From assembly GCA_947095585.1 (NCBI GenBank), contig OX352761.1, positions 20,785,277 to 20,849,276 on the forward strand: a stretch of DNA of 64,000 nt, read 5' to 3'. Source of the DNA: Nephrocerus scutellatus. Lineage: Eukaryota > Arthropoda > Insecta > Diptera > Pipunculidae. Under the pieces are notes generated by a model. It made no database searches and was not told where the DNA came from. It saw only the letters and a list, made by a program, of their open reading frames with translations. Shown here piece by piece: positions 21,601 to 32,354 of the stretch. A program made the position numbers and the translations under genes. Numbering within the stretch: position 1 is the first letter of the stretch; each line of letters opens with the position of its first letter.

Positions 21601-22599
21601 ATGATTGATGAATGAGAATGTATAGCTTCATGAGATGCGTAGGCATAATTTTTTTAAAAATTTTACCACTGTGTGAAATAAAATGACGTAATTTACATCG
21701 ATAGTAAATATTGAATAAATTTGCTCTCTGAGAGATGGAAAACAAAAAAAAGTTGTTATTGTTTTGAGTTTCTCCCAACATTTTTATCTGTACCATCGTA
21801 TGAAATATGACCCATATGATAAGGAAAAATGCAAATACATAGAATTCCATTTCTTATTAGATACAGTATTTATTTGGATTGATAAGACATAAAGACATAA
21901 TTTAGGATTGATTCTTTTTCTTCCAAAACTAGATTAGAGCCCAAAATGTACAGGGGTTTCCAAAAAGATGTTACCACCACCCATATGGTACAAAACAATT
22001 CTAAATATTTATTCGTTGCAGACTAGATATGGCTGACTTTGGAAGAGAGAAGTAAGGTGGCAACTTGGATGAAAGTGCTTGTGTCCATCTAATTATAAAA
22101 GTCAATCCCATATAAGTGGCAATATCTTTTGTGACCGAATTTGCAATAGCAAATTTTCTTTTACTCTAGAGGCGTTCAAATACAAACCTACTTAATTTCA
22201 CTTCAATATTGTACAAAAACAGAACAAAACAACAAAAGCTCTACGGCCGGTCTTTTTTTCGTTAAGTACTCTGCAGGTCGTCGGAAGTTGTCATCATCTG
22301 AAGCCCAAGATGTAATTTTTAATTTTTTATTTTTATTTTAAGTGAAGACGTGATAAATACTTTAAAATAATTATGTACAACATACACACATGCATACCAA
22401 TCCTACCTACTAACTATGAATATATAATTCAGCTCGTGAGTAATGTTCTGTCTCTTCGTATGCGCTTTGGATTTTAAGACGCAAATTTTTTGTTTTCTCG
22501 TTTGGGTTGAACGGAATTGATAAAAAGTTATGTAATTTTTTGTTTTTATCTTTTATTGTATAACATCTTATGCTAAATATTTAATTATATATTTAATTG
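21601..22599. other. No gene recognised
   Basis: I see only AT-rich, frame-poor sequence, with no repeat relationship to the rest of the window. Confidence 0.4.
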
Positions 22600-23500
22600 C
22601 GAGCCCGAAGGGGGGAGCTAACTTTTAGAGGACATGAACTTTTTTTCAGCGAGCGCGTGTACGTTTGTACCGTTTGTTTGCCGTGTTGTATTTCTCTGCA
22701 TCTACCAGTCAAAATTTGATAGGACTTGTTTTAAAATAATTGGATAGCGCTCGGCTTGCGATGGCGTAATTTTTGCATTAATATGGGTTACTACCCCCTG
22801 AGAAAATTGAATAAAATACTTAATCTACGCATTGCTATCGATTTTTTTTATTCCTAATGGTTTACAAAGTTAAATGAGGTTTTTTTCAGTCTATTTCAGA
22901 AATGACTGAAAAACCTATCGCTTATGAATGAAAGACCTAAATTTAATGTTGCATACTATTAGGCTTTTAAGATAAATTAGTCTTTAGACTGAATTACAAC
23001 TAAATATACATACACAGGTGTGTGTAGTCACTCGCATAGCAGAATACATTAGCTTGTGTGTCTATAGTATTGGAAAGTTTTTGGTAGGAACGATATTCAG
23101 TACTAATCCCAACTTAAAGTTACAGTTTTAGGACTTTTTTTTAAGGGAGAACGGCAAAACAAGTCTAACGATTTTCATTAATAATAATTTTCGTCATTGC
23201 TTAACGCGTATATGTCGGCTTCTACCAATCAGAATTTAATGGGACTAGTTTTAAATTGTGACGCGTGGTGCGCGTGTGACGCGTGTGGCGGTTGTAAAAT
23301 AAAAAGAAATTTAAAAAGTATAAATTTTTTTTAAAATCAGGTTTTTTTTATAAAAAGTTTAAAAAAAAAAGAAATAAAAAAATTTCCCAAAATAAAAATT
23401 TGTTTGGAATTTTGTGAAATTGTTACTATTGGGCTTTGAATCAGTGTTAAGACTGAATCACAACTATCCATATGGCGAGCTGAAAAGCTCGCTTTACTAT
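22600..23500 (+). repeat. Unclassified dispersed element with terminal hairpins
   Basis: The left end GCGAGCCCGAAGGGGGGAGC resembles 5423-5440. A block with CTACCA(G/A)TCA(A/G)AATTT and GGGACT(A/T)GTTTTAAA occurs twice, at about 22698-22738 and 23219-23258. The right end at 23475-23492 is GCGAGCTGAAAAGCTCGC, a perfect 7-bp stem with a GAAA loop. An inner repeat (AGACTGAAT(T/C)ACAACTA) occurs at about 22986 and 23449. There is no protein. The class cannot be assigned, and a Helitron-like or solo end is possible. Confidence 0.5.
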
Positions 23501-23594
23501 CTTATTATAATCTATGTTTCGGTAATTATATCACTTTGCAAATGGATAACGGTCTGCAAAAAACATGTGCAGACATTCTCCATGCAGCGAAATT

Positions 23595-23925
23595 AGAAAA
23601 GGCCCGAGGGGTCCAAATTTTAATAGAAAGTGTTGTCATCGAAGATACACATGCGTGCACAGTTTGAATAAAATCGGCCTTTAGGAAGTGGGTTAAAAAT
23701 CGATCACAAGATTTGGTCCGTCAGCCAGCCAGGCCATAAACACACGGGCACACGAAATTTATATAGAGAATTTAAAAACCGGATTAGTTTTACCAAAAAA
23801 TGTTCTTCCAAAAAAATCGAGTAAATTTTTTAAAACATTTCTATGGGAGACCCCCCTGACTCTAGTGCCCGATCACTTCCAAATTTTAATAGCAAGTGAT
23901 GCCAGCGGAGATACATATGTGTGCA
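23595..23925 (+). repeat. 120-bp family, two partial copies
   Basis: At 23610-23780 are AATTTTAATAGAAAGTGTTG, GATACACATGCGTGC, AATCGGCC, ATCGATCACAAGATTTG and TATATAGAGAATTTAAAA, the family right end. At 23800-23925 a second partial monomer follows (TATGGGAGACCCCCCTGACT, CAAATTTTAATAGCAAGTGA). Both are on the plus strand. Confidence 0.75.
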
Positions 23926-23934
23926 CTTCCACTG

Positions 23935-24010
23935 ACCCATTTCCATCACTATTCATCTCAACGACCACAAAAACAATGAAATCGACACTAATATCGGCCA
24001 TCAATCCCCA
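23935..24010 (+). repeat. Copy of the ATTCATCTCA dispersed repeat
   Basis: CCATCACTATTCATCTCAAC, AACAATGAAATCGACACTAA and TATCGGCCATC match the repeat at 11715-11800. This copy directly follows the right end of a 120-bp family element, as the other copy also does, so the two repeats may be linked. Confidence 0.55.
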
Positions 24011-24524
24011 ATCAATTCACTAGAGCTGTCTTACCATCACTATTTACCAAAACGAAAATTGGGAAAACGATAAATTGGATATTTCTTGAGAAAATAACTC
24101 ATTTGAATATTTCCCAGGGAAATGAAAAATTTGGAAAAACGCATTCCAGCTTAAATTAAATTAAAATTAAATTTGTGTTGATTTGCGATCTGTCAAAAAA
24201 AAATCGTTATTTCATTTCTGTTCCAATAGATTATAATTGTTTGGGTTACGTGCGCAAATGTCATTTGACAGCTTATCCATTTGTACGGTATTTCTTTTGC
24301 GATCTGTCAACGCATCCCAATAATTCCGGCCGACATGCCAGTAGACTTTAAGCGCTTGCAATTTCGGCTGCGGTTTGCATTCGCAATTACAACAAATAAA
24401 TCAGTTTTCGCGGCATTAACGTTGAAAATCCATGATTCTATGGTCAATTGTATGTCGCCTATTTAAGTGTCGGAAAACCATCAGCGTTGTTGGTTTACGC
24501 CCCAGAAAACAAAAAAAAAAAAGA
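24011..24524. other. No gene recognised
   Basis: A short open frame at 24281-24466 has no recognisable domain. CGATCTGTCAA occurs at 24187 and 24299 in similar surroundings. Nothing else is seen. Confidence 0.35.
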
Positions 24525-24825
24525 ACTCCAAAAGACCCTCAAAATACCCTCAAAATACCCTCAAAATACCCTCAAAAGAGTCATCAAAAAAAAACCCAAA
24601 AGACCCAAAAACGACCTTCGAAGGACTTCCAAAATACCCCCAAAAGACTTTTAAAAGACTCCCCAAAATACCCCCAAAAGACCCTCCAGAAGACGTCCAA
24701 AAGATTCACCAAAAAACTGCAAAAAGACCCTGAAAGGACCTCCAAAAGACTCTCGAAATTACCTCAAAGACCCCCAAAAGACGCTAAAAATACCCCCGAA
24801 AGACCCCCCAGAGGACCTTCAAAAG
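24525..24825 (-). repeat. GGTCTTTTG minisatellite, opposite orientation
   Basis: The plus strand reads CCAAAAGACCCTCAAAATAC and variants, so on the minus strand it is the same array as 5490-5882. The units hold open three overlapping frames rich in Lys, Pro, Thr and Ser. These are a by-product of the repeat and not a protein. Confidence 0.8.
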
Positions 24826-24917
24826 ACCATACCGAATTTATATATATAGATTATAGTTATTTCTTTGGGATGTTTTTAGAATAATTATAGGACAAAATTT
24901 CTGTGTCTATAGAAGGT

Positions 24918-25204
24918 GGGTGCCGAGGCTCACTGGAAGTGCACTTGGCTGCTGAGCAGGAGGTTCAAGTTCGAATACCAGCAACACCAAAAGTATTTTT
25001 CACGGTGTCCCACCTCTCGCGAATGGGTGACAAACGTTCCGAGAGTAATAACTTGTCACGGAAAGCTTCTCAATTCGCCGTTGGGATCCGGCCTTAAATT
25101 GTAGGTCCCTTCCATTTGTGTCCAAAAATTAACATGCGCAGCATAAATGGTCGCGAGAAGTTAGGCCTTGGACCGCAATGGTCTGTCCCGCCGAATATTT
25201 TTAT
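24918..25204 (+). mobile_element. Complete tRNA-derived SINE, 287 bp
   Basis: The element is flanked by a perfect 10-bp target duplication, TATAGAAGGT (24908-24917 and 25205-25214). Its head reads GGGTGCCGAGGCTCACTGG (A-box region) and GTTCGAATACC at 24969-24979 (B-box, near the RNA polymerase III consensus), followed by CAGCA, in the manner of a Leu/Ser-type tRNA. The body carries no protein. The end is AATATTTTTAT. A 5'-truncated second copy is at 6852-7065 on the minus strand. The perfect duplication suggests a fairly recent insertion. Confidence 0.9.
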
Positions 25205-25214
25205 TATAGAAGGT

Positions 25215-26219
25215 ACTTTTCTTTTGGTTATTAGGTCAGCATATTATTGTTATAAATTTTTAATGCGACACTTATAGTTAAGATTGTAATTTAAATAAAT
25301 ATAACTATGGTAAATTATAAACATTAGCGGTATGAAGCGGAATTTTAATCTAATCTGTGGAACAGAACCTAAATTAGTTTAAAAAAAATGTTTATAACTG
25401 AAGTAAATTTTTTAGTTGATTGCTAATCAAATTGTGTGGAAAATTTTTGCTCGATTTGAATTCGGCGTAAATTTATTTTATTGCCTTATCAATGATAAGG
25501 CTTTGTTAATTATAAACCTGTTTTTGACATACTTAACACACCCTAGCCTATAATCACAGGGAAATCGACATTGTGGATTTCAATTGAACTCGTTTAACCA
25601 AAGTTGGGGCAAAATAGGAAAATATCCAAAAAAAAATTATGACCTTTTGGTGTTCTACACTGCACTAATAAACCTACCTAAAAACCCCGACCCGGATTAA
25701 GCAGTGACTTAAAACGGTCATAGACATTTCATTGTTTGGAAATTTATTTGAAGAAATATTTCTTCCATTTCAAAAAATTCGCTCCACTTCTTAAAAGGTA
25801 ATATAAGTCCCAAATAAATGTGTATAGGTAAGTAACCATTATTATCTTAATCCATTTATCTTATCATACCTTGTTTTTCGAACAACTTTTATCACTTGAC
25901 ATATTTATTAATTTCGCCAGTCGTTGAACTTTAGCTGTCACTCGTATGACATACTTTGTTAAGAATAACAAAAGAAAACCGAACATTTCTACTAACATAA
26001 CGTATCCAGAGATTAACATTTCGATTTGTTATTGACAAAGCCCATGGAATTCTTTTAGATGATATCAATGCTATCTTCGTAAGCCAGAAGGATTTCTTTA
26101 ATGTGTTGTTGTTACGAATGCATTGGAAAAACCTTCTCTAATGTCCGGGATGAAGAGGAATCGAAAGGTCCCCATTCCCTTTGTCGCAGCCTTGTTGTGA
26201 AGGGGTACGGCAACTTTTA
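25215..26219. other. No gene recognised
   Basis: AT-rich sequence without repeat or coding signal that I can support. A short stretch at 26095-26200 is less AT-rich but matches nothing I know. Confidence 0.4.
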
Positions 26220-26590
26220 TCCATACTAATATTATAAATGTGAAAGTAACTGTGTCTGTCTGTCTGTTAATTTTTCACGATATACGGCTGAACCGATTTG
26301 GCTCATTTTTTTAAAAAAATGTTCATAATAGTCCGGGGATGATTGGAATATTGGAAAATTCGGGAAAAACTGAAAAAGTGCCGTTTTCCATGGGATTTAT
26401 GTATGAACTCGAGACAAAAGGCTACAATTTTGGATCAGTGGCGGGTAGTTGGTGGTGGGGCTGGATGGTGTGCGGTGGTTTCAATTGGTGAGCGGTCAGT
26501 AGGTTGTGAGGGGCAGCCAGACAACGCCTTTTATTTTAGCTTTTGGTGGGTCTAAATGGTGTCTTGGTGGTGGTGGGGGTTAACAACTAG
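26220..26590 (+). mobile_element. Non-autonomous Helitron, 371 bp
   Basis: The 5' end TCCATACTAATATTATAAAT follows an A, and the 3' end ...AACAACTAG is followed by T, as expected for Helitrons, which start with TC, end with CTAG or a similar CTRR, and insert between A and T. The early part has the GTCTGTCTGTCTGTTA and GCTGAACCGATTTGGCTCA blocks typical of insect Helitrons. No Rep/helicase is present. The 3' hairpin is weak in this copy. The right two thirds are repeated at 49340-49671. Confidence 0.75.
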
Positions 26591-26918
26591 TCCTATTATA
26601 TAAAAATGAAACTTTGTCTGTACGTCTGTTCGCGATTACCTCGAAGACCGTTCGTCCGATATAGCTATAGCTTTGGGTCGTAGTGCGGAAGGTTGCGGTT
26701 GATTTTTGTAGGGGGTTAGTTTGATGATGGTCTTGAGGGGGTTGACGTGGTGGTTGGCTAGGTATAGTTTGTATGAGATTGACTCCAAGACCGTGCATTT
26801 GATAGATACAGGTTATTTATGTGGGGTATCTTAAGGTGGGTCTTGGAATTTCTTGGTTGTCAGTTGTGTGAGGTTAGTGTGGTAAAGGCAGTCATGCAAC
26901 CCTGGGTATTTCAGCTAG
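26591..26918 (+). mobile_element. Second Helitron, directly abutting, 328 bp
   Basis: It begins TCCTATTATATAAAAATGAA immediately after the CTAG of the previous element and contains TTTGTCTGTACGTCTGTTCG. It ends CCCTGGGTATTTCAGCTAG, followed by T at 26919. The body differs from the first element, so it is a different Helitron family. The end-to-end join fits insertion into the T just after an existing Helitron 3' end. Confidence 0.7.
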
Positions 26919-26939
26919 TACTAAATAAAAATGCAACAA

Positions 26940-27725
26940 ATATTTTCAAATGGCCAGTAGTACTCCTTCCGATTAAAAATGTAATACTATTTTATTTAAA
27001 TGACTGTCTCGGATTTGCATTGCTCAATTCTGTCGACCCAATTTTTCAGTACATTTTCAGTACAAAGTTTGAGCCTCTATTTAACCAGTAGTCTTTTTAA
27101 TTGCGTCCTTCAAAACCTCAATCGTTGTTTGGACCATATTCCAAACCAAACAGAGTCACTCATTTTGGTGTTTTATATGCTCAATTGTCACTTGTGGGGT
27201 TTCTGTGCCCTAAATACGGTAATTTTGCTTGTTAACATAACCGCCGAGATGAAAATGAGCTCGGAAAAGGTTTTTTGGTAAAAATGCTCATCTTCATCCA
27301 AATGATATATTCGGCCCATTTACCTAAGCATAAACGCCTTGGATAGTCCACATTCTCCAATTCTTTAACCAACTGGACGTTGTAGGCCTTTCTATCGATA
27401 TCGAAGTCTTTGTGTAAAATTCTTCCCAAAGTCCTATCGCTGATGTTCATTTCTTGTGAACGATGGCGGGTTGAGGTGCTCGCACGTTGACGCACACTTT
27501 TAGCTGCAGCAGCAATATTTTCCATCTAACGAGCTGAACGACGATGCAAAACGTTTGTATTGTCTATTAACGTGCCAGTCGAACGAACTTTATTTACAAA
27601 TTTCCTCACAATGTTACCTGCTGGAGCTTCATTTCTACCGAACTTTGTACGCAATTTTCTGCAAGTTTTGGCAACTGATTCACTACTTTGGAAATAAGTT
27701 TATGCAATATTTCCCAACGTCTACT
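26940..27725 (-). pseudogene. Mariner-like (Tc1/mariner superfamily) transposase relic
   Basis: The minus strand reads in order LRTKFGRNEAPAG, then NVLHRRSAR and stop, then MENIAAAAKSV, RSQEMNISDRTLGRILHKDF (second helix-turn-helix), YNVQLVKELENVDYPRR. A degraded catalytic start follows (KTFSE..FISAVMLTSKITVFRAQKPH, equivalent to the usual first-Asp region), then LWFGIWS, and the C-terminus NWVDRIEQCK with SHLNKIVLHF. The arrangement matches the longer mariner-like transposases common in ants and flies, not the mellifera type at 10424. The central catalytic block is deleted and stops are frequent. Confidence 0.8.
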
Positions 27726-28192
27726 CATTTCGTTTACCGGGAATATAATATTGAATATCTGTCACTTGACAGATGACATTAGTGCTATGAGTGGCGAAAT
27801 AACAGCTAGTTCAAAAACGAACCAAAAGATGCCGCACCCCTCTGTATTCCATTAAAGTTTCAATTCATTCAATTCAGAAAAGTTTAATTTTTGAGTATTT
27901 ATAGTGAAACTTTAACTCTAAAATTATAGCTGAGAATTCACAAGTATCCAAGACCGGACAGCAGGACGTATACGTCACAAATTTCACTTTTGAACTGGTC
28001 AACAACTTGTTCTAAGTCAGTTTTCTTCTTTGTGTAATCGTGGTGTCGTGCAACATTTATTACAAATTTACAAATTTAACAACCAAATTGCACTTCGCCA
28101 ATAAAACAGATCGATCAATACGGAGATTTTCCAATAAAACAACAAAAAAAGTTGAATCTTGTGTTACTTGTTTCCTGTAGTTCTATTGGGCT
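27726..28192. other. No gene recognised
   Basis: No feature is recognised. This AT-rich sequence lies between the transposase relic and a LINE 3' end. Confidence 0.4.
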
Positions 28193-29885
28193 TTTAGGTT
28201 GAGGTGGCAGCTAATATTCACTTAGACCATTCGCGGTCCTTTGTGTTGCCACAGGATCTTATACCTTTCCCCTTTTCAGAAGATCCATTCAGAGCTCTTA
28301 ATGAATCAAAGTATATCTCGCACTTTGCCGTTTACGAGATCTGATAGGTTATTCATTAACCGCTGTCTAAGTGGGTGTGCCTTCTGTGCATTAGTGCCGG
28401 ACATGAGCAGAGAAGATGTTGTATGGTCTCCTCCTCCTCCTCGTCCATGCAGTTTTTGCAGAAGTCGTTATATTCGATCCTTCCATCCATTCTTCTCGCG
28501 TGAAGGCAGTGTCCTGTCATTATCTCTACAACCGTTCTTAGTTCACGTCTTTGTGGGGAAATAAGCGCAGTTGAGCGCTTCAAGTTCAGCTTTAGACAGA
28601 CCTGTCTTGAAATATTACAAGTGTCGGTGTTTTCCCACCTTACATTTGTTATTGTTTTTGCCTCTTTCCGAAGCTCAAGTTTCAGTGTCGCGATAGGAGT
28701 TCCTACCTCTGCCCTTTCCGGTAGCATCTGGAGAGTCGTACCACGTCTAGCTAACTCGTCCGCCCTGCAGTTCCCCTCCTCATCATTTGTGTGGCCCGGG
28801 AACCAAATGATCCTTATATTGAACTGCTCACTCATCTCGTTAAGAGGGAGTGACAGCTCAACGCCACCTTAGATTTCAGCGAGACCGCCTCCAACGATTT
28901 TATGGCCGCCTAACTGTCCACGTAAATGATAATCTTCTTTGAAGATAGTACATTATGCTTCAGCCAACTGATAACCCCTTCAGTCGCTATCACCTCAGCC
29001 TGGTATACGCTGTAGCGATCAGGTAGACGGACAGAGTTGCTTACTTTCAGCTTGTCACGAAATATTCCTGCTCCTACTTTACCGTCTAGCTTAGAGCCAT
29101 CCGTGAAAAACTGTATTGTTTCATTATCGGTTACGGATCCACTTTTCCAGTCTTCTCTGGAAGGTATTGTTATCCAAAATCCTTTTTGAAAGCTTAACAC
29201 TGGTGTTATGCAATCAAGTTTCGTCAGATCTTGCTTTAGCGATTTAGTAATGGTGGAGTGCCCCTTTGGAAAACTTTTCCACTGATTGACAGCTAAAAGT
29301 CGCGTAGCTGTAATTGCCGCTTTCTGTTTGCCATATATTGCCCACCTTTAGCGGGATAAGGTTGAGCATAACCTCTACAGCGCGAGTTGGTGTAGACCTC
29401 AGCGCTCCGCTTATAAGCATACAGGCCGCTCTTTGTACCTTCCACAATATATTTTTATACGTGGTTTTTCCATAGCACAGTACAGTACAGTAGTATTGGT
29501 CTCACTACCGAAGTGTAGAGCCAGTGTACCAGCTTTGGTTTCAAACCCCATTTTTTAACAATGGCGTTCGCTTTATTTACTCGTTCTATTATATTAGGTT
29601 TCCAGCCCAGTTTCCTGTCCAAGATTGTCCTAAGAAATCTTGCTTTATTAGAAAAAACTAAGGGGTTCCATTTAGTGTTGGCGGATCAACTGTCGGAATT
29701 TTATATTTCCTGGTGAAAAGGACAAGCTCAGTCTCATTCGGGTTGACGCCCAGACCGCTTTTATTTGCCCATTCATTAACGATTAAGAGGGCATTTTGCA
29801 TAACCTCCTTAATCGTTCTGATCTGGCTTTTAACAAACACCCTTTCTATTATATGCCGGCTTAAATATTTCGATATATTTTATAA
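28193..29885 (-). pseudogene. I/LOA-type LINE relic: RT thumb, RNase H, zinc tail, 3' end
   Basis: The minus strand gives VNEWANKSGLGVNPNETELV and FTRKYKIP (after the RT active site), then VQRAACMLISGALRSTP and EVMLNLIPL. RNase H follows with FFTDGSKLDGKVGAGIF (first Asp), YQAEVIA (Glu), YVDS (third acidic), and IIWFPGHTNDEEGNCRADE (last Asp). The tail is GHCLHARRMDGRIEY with CKNCMDEEEEETIQHLLCSC. All four RNase H acidic positions are visible, but frameshifts at about 28870 and 29220 break the frame. The 3' end (28193-28260) has the GTGGCAACACAAAGGACCGC and CACCTCAACCTAA blocks also seen in the relatives at 13690 and 61652. Confidence 0.88.
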
Positions 29886-30109
29886 TCTTTCAAAGCTGTG
29901 ACCACCGAGTCAAAGCAAAAGCAATAACTTTTCCCAACCAACAACATCTTGGATAATTAATAAAATCGTGTCATATTTATATCAAACTGTAAGATAACAT
30001 ATATCTAATAACAAGTTTAATTAATGATATGCGAGAAAGCAACTTGAATTAGTAACAATTAACAATTAAAAGAAAAGAAACAAAAATAAGAAAGTAAAGC
30101 TAAGCACTC
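29886..30109. other. Spacer between two LINE relics
   Basis: No feature is recognised in this AT-rich spacer. Confidence 0.4.
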
Positions 30110-30690
30110 TACAAGTTTCTCCTACAGATAAGTTAATGTGAGCGTCCCATGTTAAGTCACGACTTAAGGTCATACCAAGGTTTTTCAACATAGTCTATAC
30201 GGGTTTGATTGAAGGTAAATATTATACGTCCATCAGCTGCTTAGAAATGACTATGCATTTAGATTTTTTTACGTTTAGCATCAGACCATTACTATATTTA
30301 AAAGATCCTCTTTTGTACAACTCACAGCATGCCCAACGGACAGCTTAGGACAACCTGAGCATCGTCAGCAAACATTTAAAGTGAACTGTGATTTACAATA
30401 GATGGGACTTCATTTAAAAACGGAAAATAATAATGGTCCCAAGATAGATCCTTGAGGTACCCCATTGGTTGTATAAAGTCTGACAGGACCTTATGGATTT
30501 CTACTTTCTAATATCTGCTTGTCAGATATGATGATATCAATTTTAGATTCAAGGTTATAATTTCGAGATAGCTTATAGCATTAAGTTAAATGGTCGACTG
30601 TGTTAAACGCTTTAGAAAAGTCCAGCAGAACTAGGAATGAAACTTTTTCGTGATCTAGATCATGCCGTATGTCATCTGATATGTCTTCTT
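30110..30690 (-). pseudogene. LINE reverse transcriptase relic
   Basis: The minus strand reads LVLLDFSKAFNTVDHL (first catalytic Asp), then NGVPQGSILGPLLFSVF, then a DDAQVVLSC block (the remains of the FADD box), and finally NLGMTLSRDLTWDAHINLS in mixed frames. The order is a nearly complete palm, with the middle shortened and several stops. It resembles the fragment at 1612-2040 (LLLDFSKAFDSIHHD) more than the FINDLL/FADDST family. No endonuclease or RNase H is present. Confidence 0.75.
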
Positions 30691-30953
30691 TTTATTTAAT
30701 TGTTTTTTTCTTCAACCTGATTAATTTTTACATGTACAATAAACAAATACAGGACAATCAATTTTTTTCTAAGTAAAATGGCCGTACTCGATACATAAAT
30801 TGACATTTTTATAATATTGGACAATATTAAGGACTACATTTTAAAAAAATTTAATTAGTTTTCATTGAAGTCAACATTTAAAAATGCTTCTACCATATTA
30901 TAATATTTTATCCTAAATCACAGATTTAAACTAATACTATATTTATAAATATA
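30691..30953. other. AT-rich spacer before Helitron
   Basis: No coding frame or repeat is recognised. Confidence 0.4.
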
Positions 30954-31536
30954 CTAGCAGAAATACCCGGTGTTTCCCGGCTGTCCCATCCCACTGACCC
31001 CCGCCCACTGACGCCACGCCCAATAACACCGCACTAACTAATACAGGCAAAAAATTTACACTTGTTCGAATATTCTTTATATGAAGATCATATACAGGGA
31101 AAACTACAGTTTCCACCCCAGCGCCACCTATCGGGTCCAAATTTTGTCAACGACTTTATTTTTAATTAAATATTATATGGTTTGAATTTGAGCCAAATCG
31201 TTCCATAAATAAGAATTTTCGGGGAAAAAAAACGACACCAGCGCCACCTAGCGGGAATTTCACAATTTACATAAATTCTTATGTCACCCCCAACTCAAAA
31301 CGTCATCATTCGTTCGCTGTTTTCGTTTCAATTCATATCAGCATGAACTGTCACGGCAATATATGAAATTCATTGGAATGATAGTGGCGCCATCTGTCGA
31401 AAATTGGTCGTACCAACTCAGAAACCTTCGTGGGCTCATGCACAACAACTTTGCTAAATATCATCAAATGATCAAATGCATAGTTTATGATTATATAAAG
31501 GACATATAGACAAACATTCATTTTTATATATATAGA
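30954..31536 (-). mobile_element. Non-autonomous Helitron, 583 bp, both ends intact
   Basis: On the minus strand it starts TCTATATATATAAAAATGAA (31536 downward) after an A and ends with CTAG (30957-30954) followed by T, so it sits between A and T. A GC-rich hairpin-forming stretch, CCGGGAAACACCGG, lies about 12 nt before CTAG, the expected place for the Helitron 3' hairpin. The body contains AGGTGGCGCTGG-type blocks twice (TAGGTGGCGCTGG near 31130 and 31250). It has no Rep/helicase. The start, hairpin and end make this the best-defined Helitron in the window. Confidence 0.85.
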
Positions 31537-31544
31537 TAAATAAG

Positions 31545-32110
31545 TCAAGGAATATACATTTTGAATGGAAAAAATAAATATTAAAAAATAAAATAAATAT
31601 AAATAAATAGTAAAAATAAATATAAATAATAATAAATGGAAAAAATAAATATTAAATATAAAATAAATATAAATAAATAGTAAAAATAAAAATAAATAAT
31701 AACAATAATAATAGTATAAAAAAAATTCTATTATAATATATATAATTAAATATAAATATGTCGGTTATATAAACTAATAAATAATATATAAATGAATATA
31801 AAAAATAATTTTTCTACATTTGGATCTAAATAATATAAATAATTTATAATCCAAATACATATGAAGTACATTAAATATCTTAAAAAAAAAATTCAATTAT
31901 AATATAAATAATTAAATAAATAATACTAAAATGTCAGTAATATGAATTAATAAATAATATAAAAAAAAACTATAATGAAATGAATATAAAAAATAATTTG
32001 TCTACAATTAGATCTAAACAGACAAAAAAATAATATAAATAATTTATAACCCAAGTACATACGAAGTACATTAAATATTTTAACAATTCGGTAAGTAATA
32101 TTAAAAAAAT
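31545..32110. repeat. AT-rich tandem repeats
   Basis: A block of about 72 bp (ATGGAAAAAATAAATATTAA to ATAGTAAAAATAAA) is repeated from 31563. Two larger units of some 160-190 bp at about 31727-31882 and 31891-32082 then share AATAATTT(T/G)TCTACA, TGGATCTAAA or AGATCTAAA, and GAAGTACATTAAATAT. The sequence is over 80 percent A+T. No gene is present. Confidence 0.75.
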
Positions 32111-32354
32111 GAATAATTGCCATGAAAGTAATGAATCTTTACAGATCGTTGATCTTATGTGAGTCTTCTGTCAGTCTGTGTGGGTATTCAATCACCCCAC
32201 AGTTAACCCACCAACAAAGCTCTCTGTTCGCTATGCTGCCATCTTTTTTATCCCGTCCAGGGATAGCCATGCTGTATCGCCAGATGGGATTTGGAATACT
32301 ATAGTCTAAGTTTGTTTTATTTGTTGTTGCGCTTCTTTATATATGCGTGATATA

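Noticed and set aside
24432..24884. 150-codon Lys/Pro-rich frame
   Set aside because: Fully explained by the CAAAAGACCC minisatellite. Two other frames are open as well.
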